From: Sugiyamaella lignohabitans | Taxonomy: Eukaryota > Ascomycota > Dipodascomycetes > Dipodascales > Trichomonascaceae | Assembly (NCBI RefSeq): GCF_001640025.1 | Contig: NC_031674.1 | Location: 1,798,001 to 1,862,000 of the forward strand | DNA: 64,000 nt | Direction: 5' to 3' | Shown: positions 52,835-60,278 of the stretch, piece after piece | Layout: each line of letters starts with the position of its first letter | How positions within the stretch are numbered: position 1 is the first letter of the stretch | Translations under genes and position numbers: made by a program | Notes under the pieces: model-generated | Database searches by the model: none | What the model saw: only the letters and a program-made list of their open reading frames with translations | What the model was told of the DNA's origin: nothing

Positions 52835-54565
52835 TTATACGCGTTGCGAGATTCTGTTTAATGCGGAGAGAATGGCAAGGATGGAGGCTTGGGAAACGTC
52901 CTCGTTGATGCCGACACCCCATTCGATGAATTTGTTGGGCTGGCCAGGAAGCTCGCACGAGAGCTCGATGTAGGTAGCGGCTTTGGTGGCCGAACCCTTG
53001 CCGATGGAGTGCTCGGAGTAGGATTGCACCTCGAGACCGATGTCGAAGGTCGATTTGATGGCGTCTAGGAACGACGAGATGGGTCCGTTACCTTTACCAG
53101 CAATCTTGTGCTCCTTGCCCTTGTAGTTGACAGTACCGTCGAGAAGACGTTGGTCTTTGAACTCCTTACCAGAGACAATGTTGAAGTCTACTAGGTTGTA
53201 GTCGTAGTTGGCGCTCGACTCTTCCAGGAAGTACTCCTTTTCAAATAAATTAACAAGCTCGTCGCCCTTGAGCTCGCGGCCCTTAAACTCGGCCTCGGTT
53301 TGCACGATCTTGGAAAATGCCACTTGAAGACCACGAGGCAGGTCGAGCTCGAGGTTTCGTAGAATAATCCAAGCTGCACCTCCTTTACCGGATTGCGAGT
53401 TGACTCGGATAACTGCTTCATAGGTACGACCGACATCTTGAGGATCCAGAGGCAGGTAGGGGATTTGCCAGCACGAGTGTTGGCCTTCAGTCTTCTTTTT
53501 CAGCTCGTCATTACGAGCAAATCCCTTCTTAATAGCATCCTGGTGAGATCCTGAGAATGCACACACCACAAGAGATCCTCCGTAAGGAGCTCTGGCATGC
53601 ACTGGGATCTTGTTACATCTCTCGACCACATCAACCACACTGGTGATATCTGAAAAGTCGATATTAGGTGTAACTCCCTGTGTATACAGGTTCATGGCTA
53701 ATGTGACAAGATCAACATTACCGGTTCTTTCACCGTTACCAAATAGACATCCCTCAACTCTTTGAGCACCGGCCATTTGACCAAGCTCAGCAGCAGCTAC
53801 AGCACAACCACGGTCGTTATGTGGGTGGAGAGAGATACATACCTTCTCACGTTCGGAAATATGGGTGCTGAAATACTCAATCTGGTCAGCATACACATTA
53901 GGAGTCGACATTTCAACAGTAGCAGGTAAATTGAAAATAATTGGAATCTCCACAGATGGCTGCCAGGCGTTCTTCACTGCTTCACACAGTTCAACAGAGT
54001 ATTCAAGAGGAGTGTCAGAAAAGGTTTCTGGCGAGAATTCATAAGCCCATTCAGTACCAGCAGTAGAAGCATCGTCTTTAGTGAGCTCACGAACCAGTTT
54101 GGTCGACTTGACGGCTAAAGCCTTGGCTTCCTGTTCAGTCATGCCAAAAATAACGTCTCTAAACAGAGGAGATGAAGCAAGGTACACATGGATAATAGCC
54201 TTTTTAGCGCCACGAACCGACTCGACAGTTCGTCGAATCAGCTCTTCTCTGCATGGAGTGAGAACCTGGATCCAAACATCATCAGGAGCATTCTCAACAG
54301 CATAACGAGTGAAATCAAAATCAATCTGACTGGCACTTGGGAAACTGACTTCAATCTCCTTATAACCAAGTTCCACCAGTTTGTGGAAATACTCCTTTTT
54401 CTCCTCAACCGACATAGGATCAGGAAGTGATTGATTTCCGTCTCTCAGATCAGTCGACAGCCATCTTGGAGCCACGTCGAGAGTCTTAGCAGGCCACTGA
54501 CGATTTGGCAGGTTGATAGGAGGGAATTTTTTGTACTTGACAGAAGGATCTTTAAGAAAAGTCAT
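52835..54565 (-). CDS. LEU4: 2-isopropylmalate synthase, short form
   Basis: First committed enzyme of leucine biosynthesis: 2-ketoisovalerate plus acetyl-CoA gives 2-isopropylmalate. 576 residues. Catalytic HMGL-like TIM barrel: STDLRDGNQSLPDPM (metal and substrate), EVSFPSASQIDFDF, CISLHPHNDRGCAVAAAE (HxH metal ligands) and EGCLFGNGERTGNVDLV (signature). C-terminal LeuA regulatory domain for leucine feedback (about 440-560), with GKGNGPISSFLDAI. The first codon, MTFLKDPSVKYKKF, aligns to the internal Met of yeast Leu4 that starts its short cytosolic form, and an in-frame TAA lies just upstream, so no mitochondrial presequence is visible. An upstream exon cannot be excluded. Upstream motifs for Gcn4 and Leu3 fit leucine-pathway control. 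Confidence 0.95.
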   Translation of the reverse strand: MTFLKDPSVKYKKFPPINLPNRQWPAKTLDVAPRWLSTDLRDGNQSLPDPMSVEEKKEYFHKLVELGYKEIEVSFPSASQIDFDFTRYAVENAPDDVWIQVLTPCREELIRRTVESVRGAKKAIIHVYLASSPLFRDVIFGMTEQEAKALAVKSTKLVRELTKDDASTAGTEWAYEFSPETFSDTPLEYSVELCEAVKNAWQPSVEIPIIFNLPATVEMSTPNVYADQIEYFSTHISEREKVCISLHPHNDRGCAVAAAELGQMAGAQRVEGCLFGNGERTGNVDLVTLAMNLYTQGVTPNIDFSDITSVVDVVERCNKIPVHARAPYGGSLVVCAFSGSHQDAIKKGFARNDELKKKTEGQHSCWQIPYLPLDPQDVGRTYEAVIRVNSQSGKGGAAWIILRNLELDLPRGLQVAFSKIVQTEAEFKGRELKGDELVNLFEKEYFLEESSANYDYNLVDFNIVSGKEFKDQRLLDGTVNYKGKEHKIAGKGNGPISSFLDAIKSTFDIGLEVQSYSEHSIGKGSATKAATYIELSCELPGQPNKFIEWGVGINEDVSQASILAILSALNRISQRV

Positions 54566-54717
54566 TGTCTTAGTTTTTAGTGTCCGTTAATATTCGGTTT
54601 TTTTAGTTGTATATTCAGTTCCAGTTTGAATTTGAATATAAGTTTTGATTTGTTCTTTGTTCTTTATGGTTCTCTAGATTTCTCAGTTGGTCAAATAAGA
54701 TCACGCTGAATGAGTGA

Positions 54718-54724
54718 TGAGTCA
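54718..54724. promoter_or_regulatory. Gcn4/AP-1 site TGAGTCA upstream of LEU4
   Basis: A perfect TGAGTCA lies 153 bp upstream of the LEU4 ATG, with a near-match TGAGTGA just beside it. This is the usual position for general amino-acid control; binding is inferred. Confidence 0.5.
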
Positions 54725-55177
54725 AGCGAGCTGGGTTAGCAGGACCAACAAAATAGGATGAAGCAAAAGAGCCGACCTAAATAAAACTCCAAAAAACAAA
54801 ATGTGATTCAATCAGTTTCTTCCGAAATAAGTACGAAAGAAATAGTAGAAATACTGTAAATACAAAAGTAGCACGAGCTGTAGTACTAAGTATCAGAGAT
54901 CAAGGTCCTAAGGCGGGTCAGGTGAGAGTGAAAGCACGAGGCGAGAAATATGCCCTTATAATATAAGGGTTTCTAGTGAAAAATCACAAATGCGGGGTTC
55001 CAGTCAGGGGACAAGATGAAAAATATTAATAAATAAAGAAGAGAATTGAGTCGAAATTGTGATTCAACTAGTCAATCTTGTGTTTATGAGATACAATCCA
55101 AACCAAGTTCGAATAGGATGTTTATATACAACTGGTCCAGTCACGGTGCGCTCTTAATAATAACCTAGCTAGACCTG

Positions 55178-55187
55178 CCGGTATCGG
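55178..55187. promoter_or_regulatory. Leu3-like site CCGGTATCGG
   Basis: Fits the Leu3 pattern CCG-N4-CGG and differs by one base from the classical CCGGTACCGG. It is about 610 bp upstream of LEU4, rather far. Other Zn2Cys6 factors could use it. Confidence 0.35.
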
Positions 55188-55559
55188 CCAATGACACATT
55201 CATTACCTGACGCAGTCCTAAAATTTGCAGCGATCTCATGCAGGGCCAGCCGCTTCAGAGCCGATCTCATCGCACATGCCATCGGGGGAACCTGGGCTTC
55301 GCACTCTCTTCCGGCACCCATTTCCACCTGATCCCATCCAATTCAACCTCTACAATCCCCACAAACTTTTCCGTCTCAAAAAACACATTCAAAGAACTCT
55401 TAAACCCCTGACAATTATCCCCACCCACGTGGACATGCGCCGATAGCGCGCATCGATCGGTGGACCTGCCGGATCTCGACGGGTCTCGGCGGGTCTCGAC
55501 GGCCACTACCCCTCCCCCCTGAGAGTCCAGCAGGCCGAACACGGCGAGCCCGGAGGGTC

Positions 55560-55789
55560 TGCCTCCGGCGGCTGGGGCTCCGCCCCAGACCCTGGTTGCT
55601 CCTCTCGCTTCGCTCGAGTCGGGCGGCGAGGTGACATTGTCTCTTTTTCGCTGTCCTGGTTCCCAGCAGCCCGCTCGAAGGGCCCCAGTTTCACCCACAA
55701 AAGATGCGGTTTTGTCGCCCCGACGCCCGACTCGAGCGAAGCGAGAGGAGCAACCAGGGTCTGGGGCGGAGCCCCAGCCGCCGGAGGCA
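55560..55789. repeat. GC fold-back element, A/A pair
   Basis: Type-A arms at 55560-55621 and 55728-55789, spacer 106 bp. The inner flank GGCGAGGTGACATTGTC resembles the inverted inner flank of the A/A pair at 2057, suggesting that A/A pairs form a subfamily. It ends 53 bp after the YAF9 stop. Confidence 0.93.
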
Positions 55790-55842
55790 GTCCCCCTTCC
55801 GTTCACGTTACAAAGCATAAAATAAATACATAGGGAGAGGGA

Positions 55843-56769
55843 TCACGACGGGGCCGGAAGCGCTTGGAGCCCGTTTTTCTCGGCCTCGAGCGCTTTGATC
55901 TGCTCTTTGGTCTTTTGCACTTGCTGGTAGACGTTGTCGAGGGCCGCACTGAGTCTATCGAGCTCCTCGTTCTCCGTTTGTTGCGTGTACTTTCGGCCTT
56001 CTGTGTTTTTGGCGGGGAGAAGAGCTCCAGGTCGCGACGTCAGCACTTCAAAGAACGCCTCGGTGGGTTCGTTGAATATCAGTTCGTCGTACACAAAACT
56101 TTCGACCGGGTTCTCGATTGTGGCTGCTGCTGGGCCCGGTAATGGCATGCCTGTAATGGGGTTGTATGGGTGTAATTTCAGGTGATGGTACAAAAGAACA
56201 TTCTTTTCTGCTGCCTGAGACACAAAATAGATCCGTAGGGTGATTTCGAACTCACCCCACCCGGTCTCTGTAACTTCAAAGGGGGGAGACTCAATCGACC
56301 GCGACGGCTGCGGATACGTATCGTGCAGCTTGAACACCACTTTTTTAATAAAATAACTCAGGTCCTCATCAGGGTTATTTGGATCCCTCACAAAAATCGT
56401 CCATTTATGACTGTGGTCTGCTGGCGTATCTTCAGTTCTCTCTTCGTCCAGCAGCGGCACAGCGCTGTTCCCGTAGATAATCGGCCGGCTGATGGCGATG
56501 TTCTGTGTCTGTTAGTGGTCTGTGCGGGTGTGCCTCCGGCGGCTGGGGCTCCGCCCCAGACCCCGTGGCTCCTCTCGCTTCGCTCGAGTCGGAGAGGGGG
56601 TGTCCAGAGCGCTTGGAGGAGGGTGCTTGGTTATAAATTCCAGGGGGTGTTCGGGGTTTGTGTCGTTTTTATGCGATTGTCACACTCTGTGCGTGATATG
56701 GGGTCAAAATATGGTTCCCGGATGTGTTTCTGAACTCACTTTGATTCGCTTATTAGTAGCTGGCGCCAT
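55843..56769 (-). CDS. YAF9: YEATS-domain protein Yaf9 with a 30-nt first exon
   Basis: Shared subunit of the SWR1 and NuA4 complexes; the YEATS domain reads acylated histone H3. Exon 1 (56769-56740) encodes MAPATNKRIK; exon 2 (56502-55843) continues NIAISRPIIYGNSAVPLL. The intron 56503-56739 (237 nt) has donor GTGAGT, branch point CACTAAC and acceptor CAG 8 nt later. The joined N terminus matches yeast Yaf9 (MAPTISKRIKTLSVSRPIIYGN). 229 residues (yeast 226). The YEATS domain has HSHKWTIFVRDPNNPDEDLS, YFIKKVVFKLHDTYP, PFEVTETGWGEFEI (aromatic-cage region) and VYDELIFNEPTEAFF; the last ~45 residues form a coiled coil. A GC arm is in the intron and another element follows the stop. Confidence 0.95.
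56531..56591 (+). repeat. GC fold-back element, single A arm in YAF9 intron
   Basis: Intact type-A arm. In the gene's sense (minus) its outer end faces the acceptor, 28 nt away. Its inverted partner may be the arm at 56904, beyond YAF9 exon 1. Confidence 0.93.
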
Positions 56770-57718
56770 TTTTGGGCTTATTATTCTCGTTAACTTGCAA
56801 CTGTTCACGTTCATGAACCTCTCCGATCTCGAACATGTTCTTCACGCTACCACACTGAATACACATCCCTATAAAGGACTCCACAGACTTCACACCCCAC
56901 GTAACGAGCGAAGCGAACCACGGGGTCTGGGGCGGGAGCCCCAGCCGCCGGAGGCAAAACCCCGTCCCCCAGTTCTTTCCATGGCCGACACAGTCGACCC
57001 GTGCTCCCAGGACAAAGTTGTGCGCTTGGAGGTGAGCCAGGGTCCGGAGGTTTGAGCCGTGCGGCTCAGAGCCGCAGAGGTAGACATGCCAGCGCATCAG
57101 CGCTTGGTCGATTAACGTAGATTTAACGTGCTGCAGGTTGAGGTTGCAAAAGTTCTCGTTGCAAGCTGGATCCACGAGTTTGGTGTGACATATTTCGCGT
57201 TACTTCGTGTTTTGGTGATTGAAATTGAGCTGTGAAGCATAGTTTCAAAACTCGCAACTAATATTCTGTACATTTGTTGTACATAGACCTCGACGTGAAT
57301 TACTGTACTGTTTAACGGTTTCTTATCGTCAAGCAACGGATCAGTGACATTTCTGGCACCGGACTTTCATTCCCTGTGACATTTGTAGACTTTTAGTTTT
57401 GTCAGATCTTTCTGTGACCAGATTGTCATTTGGTGTAAACTAATAGCCTATCGACTCGGTTTTCATTAGACAGTGCAATTTATTGTCTCGTGTCGTTGGC
57501 TGCCTCATAGATCATCTTCCATATCTCATTACTGAACATCGAAAGACATCATAATCATTGAAAGATTAGGATCTTGTGTTTGGAATATTGCATTCTGTTA
57601 TAGATCATTTCATTCAAAAAAAAAAAAGCTGAGCAGTTTGTAAAGAATACAAACCAAAAACCAGCAATCACAAAAATAAGAAAAGCTCTTAAACCAAGTA
57701 TCAATTAAAAGTACCACA
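56770..57718. other. Divergent promoter region of YAF9 and RER1
   Basis: About 950 bp with one variant GC arm (56904-56956). A 24-codon frame starting MADTVDPCSQD at 56982 is not supported by homology. The rest is AT-rich promoter sequence ending in an A-rich leader before RER1. Confidence 0.5.
56904..56956 (-). repeat. GC fold-back element, short A-like arm
   Basis: Inner end shortened to CGAGCG-AAGCGAACC. The hairpin has an extra G (GGGGCGGGAGCCCC). Outer end GGAGGCA intact. Confidence 0.85.
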
Positions 57719-58294
57719 ATGGACTCTTCAGATTCAACACCAACAGCAGTTGCGGATATCTCGCTTAAGCTGGCCAAATACAAGCAATTATACCAGACAT
57801 ATCTAGACAAGTCTGTGCCATTTACACTTCAAAGATGGGTCGGGTTTGGTGTGCTGTTAGTAGTATTTATGCTACGTATCATTCTAAGTCAAGGTTGGTA
57901 CATTGTGTGTTACGCATTAGGAATCTACCTCTTGAACTTGTTTCTAGCGTTTTTGCAGCCCAAATTTGACCCTTCACTCGAACAGGACCTGCGTGATCAG
58001 GATATGGAAGAGGGCGAGGGATTGCCTATTTCTCAAGGATCAAAGGATGACGAGTTCAGACCATTTATCCGTCGTCTTCCAGAGTTCAAGTTCTGGCACA
58101 ATGCTACCAGAGCCACTGCAATTGGTTTTGTATGTTCTTGGTTCTCTGTTTTCGACGTGCCTGTGCTTTGGCAGATTCTGCTTCTCTACTTCATCATCCT
58201 CTTTAGTTTAACTATGAGACGCCAGATCCAGCACATGATTAAGTATAGATATCTTCCTTTTGACTTGGGCAAAGTCAAGTACAACCGCTCGTAA
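57719..58294 (+). CDS. RER1: ER membrane-protein retrieval receptor Rer1
   Basis: Golgi receptor that returns ER membrane proteins through COPI vesicles by reading polar residues in their membrane segments. 191 residues, the usual length (yeast 188). Four membrane segments in two hairpins: the first pair around WVGFGVLLVVFMLRIILSQG and WYIVCYALGIYLLNLFLAFL, the second around ATAIGFVCSWFSVFDVPVLW and ILLLYFIILFSLTMRR. Conserved blocks are YQTYLDKSVPFTLQRW, FLQPKFDP, EFRPFIRRLPEFKFW and the C-terminal MIKYRYLPFDLGKVKY. One exon; ATG 57719 after an A-rich leader. No doubt about identity. Confidence 0.98.
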   Translation: MDSSDSTPTAVADISLKLAKYKQLYQTYLDKSVPFTLQRWVGFGVLLVVFMLRIILSQGWYIVCYALGIYLLNLFLAFLQPKFDPSLEQDLRDQDMEEGEGLPISQGSKDDEFRPFIRRLPEFKFWHNATRATAIGFVCSWFSVFDVPVLWQILLLYFIILFSLTMRRQIQHMIKYRYLPFDLGKVKYNRS

Positions 58295-59543
58295 TCTTAC
58301 ACCTCTTCTCATACAAATATATACATACATCTACAAGCCACCATGTATTATCCATGTCGTCTAATAACGCAGGTTATTTTCTTATTCAGTGCGATATCTC
58401 TCATTGAGCTGGTATTTTATTTCTAATAGTTGTGACTGTTGGCTTCTGCGTTTAGAGCTATTTTGTCTTCGGGACTCTCTTGCCTCCGGCGGCTGGGGCT
58501 CTGCCCCAGACCCCGTAGCTCCTCTTGCTTCGCTCGAGTCGGGCGTCTAGAACCGTGCTCTTTCTCAAATAATTACTGTATACTTAGCTGTACTGGCGAC
58601 ATCTCGTTATCTTTCTTCAAGTTTGCAGTCTTAGTTCTCGGCATTTTGCTGCTCAGTAGCGATCCCTTGACTTGTCAATTGCTCTGTCGTTTACTAATAT
58701 AATGTACCCTTTTCACAAATCGCTTCTCAGATATTATACAAGCCGAATAAACCTACTGAATAGTTCGTCGATGAACCTGGCACGGAGCCATTAATGGTGT
58801 TAACGATTGACACCAGGGTGTATGACTATTTTGCTTGAAAGATTGATGTAAGGGCAATTAATGTAGAAAGACTTCAATTTTCGCCGTTAGTGCAAGGATA
58901 TCTGATACGATGAAGAGCACTCTCTCTACCCATGGTACCGTGGAATACGGGCGTTAATTTACTGTGTCTCAAAGTCTAAAGATAGCATAGAGAATTAATA
59001 ATATTATTATATTAGTACAAGGTAGTAGGGGCCCGGCCCAGGTAATAATGAAACTTCACACTAGTCAATTCATCAGGTACTCAGGTTCCAGTGCTCCCAC
59101 AAGCACAAATCAGACAAATAAGAGAATAAAAGCACATTGACTAGACTTCCTAGTTGGCATGGAGTACCAAACTAGTGCTACATAATCCGAAAATAGTACT
59201 CGGATATGAGAGTAGCTGAAGATGCTAGTGCGTGCCATGGATGTTGAAACTAAGGAACTGCTCTGGCTGAAACATCAGGGTATGCCTCGGGATGACAATA
59301 CCAGATCTAGATTAGTCAAGCGACAGGACACCACATCGCGACACGTCTAGTCTTAAGGGGAAGATGTTGCGCCAATGTCCAAAGTCTTGTCTGATTTCTG
59401 GAAACTGAGGTACCGGATGAAATTGATAGTGATGAGGTAGAGACTGAAGTATGTCTCCGGTGAGTGAATGAGATAGTAATGCCGAAAAAAAAGGTTGTTC
59501 ACGTTCCATGTGGTCTCTAGAGGAATTAATGAGGGAACGAAAT
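58295..59543. other. Gene-free stretch after RER1
   Basis: About 1.2 kb between convergent genes, containing a single GC arm at 58481 and otherwise unique AT-rich sequence. Confidence 0.5.
58481..58541 (+). repeat. GC fold-back element, single A arm
   Basis: Type-A arm 186 bp after the RER1 stop, with loop TCT and inner CTCTTGCTTCGCTCGAGTCG continuing to GGGCGTC. It is the rightmost copy; none occurs in the last 5.4 kb. Confidence 0.92.
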
Positions 59544-60278
59544 CTACTGGGTGACTTGGGGTGATGACTTCTTGAAGAACTTCTTGAGTCTCTTGAATCT
59601 GAGAAAAGACTTTTTAGGTTTGGTAGTCGTTTCAATTGAAGAAGATTCAGACAATGGGGATGGGACCACGGTGGAATCTTTAGAGGAGTGTCTCTTGATC
59701 TTCAACTTTTTGAATAATCGTTTGATTCCAGATTTCTTCTTCTTTGGAGGGGTCTGTGTCTGTAATGGCGACACTTCAATGATAGGGGCTTCCAATGTCT
59801 GTAATGGTGACATGGCTGGGATCTGGGATGCACTGGTAGATAGGGTAGTTTGAATTGACTCTTGTTGTCTATCGAATTGGGCTCTGAAAGCTGTGTTGAA
59901 ACTCTCAGTGGCATTGGCCTGCTCAGTAATGGCGAGCTGGCGAAGGTGGCCTCGAAACGATCCAAATGTTCCTCTTCTCCAATTATTGATAACCTGAGGT
60001 GTACGGTAGGCGTAATATCCAGTAAAACAGCACACGAGGCATGTTTTAACTAGTACCTTAACTGTTCCAATGACTACGATATCAGCGACCGACAATTCGG
60101 GTTTGGCTGGTTTGGTAATATTCTTTTCAGGGACAGGAGGGACACAATGTGAGGGTCGGTGCGAGTCCGGGGAATGGGGGGCCCGCAAGGAAGAATAGAC
60201 CACAAAGAGGACATAGAGAGTGAGGAAGAAAAACCACACATACTTGAAAGTAAGAGAGAATTCAGTTTCGTCAGTCAT
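59544..60278 (-). CDS. Uncharacterised membrane protein with basic C-terminal tail
   Basis: I do not recognise this 244-residue protein. The ATG at 60278 (MTDETEFSLTFKYVW) is the first in frame. Visible features are a short hydrophilic N terminus; a membrane segment at about 14-32 (WFFFLTLYVLFVVYSSL); a Pro/Lys-rich linker; a second hydrophobic segment at about 62-85 (VADIVVIGTVKVLVKTCLVC); a segment with NNWRRGTFGSFRGHLRQ; then a Ser/Thr/Pro-rich region with the near-repeat SPLQTLEAPIIEVSPLQTQT; and a very basic tail with PPKKKKSGIKRLFKKLK and KPKKSFLRFKRLKKFFKKSS. The paired basic-amphipathic blocks could bind membranes or nucleic acid. Regular composition and length favour a real gene. No family named. 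Confidence 0.6.
   Translation of the reverse strand: MTDETEFSLTFKYVWFFFLTLYVLFVVYSSLRAPHSPDSHRPSHCVPPVPEKNITKPAKPELSVADIVVIGTVKVLVKTCLVCCFTGYYAYRTPQVINNWRRGTFGSFRGHLRQLAITEQANATESFNTAFRAQFDRQQESIQTTLSTSASQIPAMSPLQTLEAPIIEVSPLQTQTPPKKKKSGIKRLFKKLKIKRHSSKDSTVVPSPLSESSSIETTTKPKKSFLRFKRLKKFFKKSSPQVTQ

Larger units (their letters stand above)
54566..55559. other. LEU4 upstream region
   Basis: About 1 kb between the LEU4 start and the GC element behind YAF9; it holds the Gcn4- and Leu3-like sites. No gene recognised. Confidence 0.5.

Noticed and set aside
56982..57055. Small plus-strand frame MADTVDPCSQDKVVRLE followed by GTGAGC
   Set aside because: The donor is weak, no ACTAAC occurs downstream before RER1, and I know no protein like it.
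56753..57175. 140-codon minus-strand frame upstream of YAF9
   Set aside because: It has no ATG at its start, runs through a GC arm, and overlaps YAF9 exon 1 in another frame.
2057..58541. CRISPR array or bacterial repeat
   Set aside because: Copies are dispersed, palindromic and irregularly spaced in a eukaryotic, intron-bearing genome.
2141..58702. Many short frames encoding GGWGSAPDP, PPAAGAPPQTPWLL or RLERSERSHGVWG peptides
   Set aside because: They are translations of the GC fold-back elements in different frames. GC-rich arms lack stop codons, so frames cross them, but these are not a protein family.
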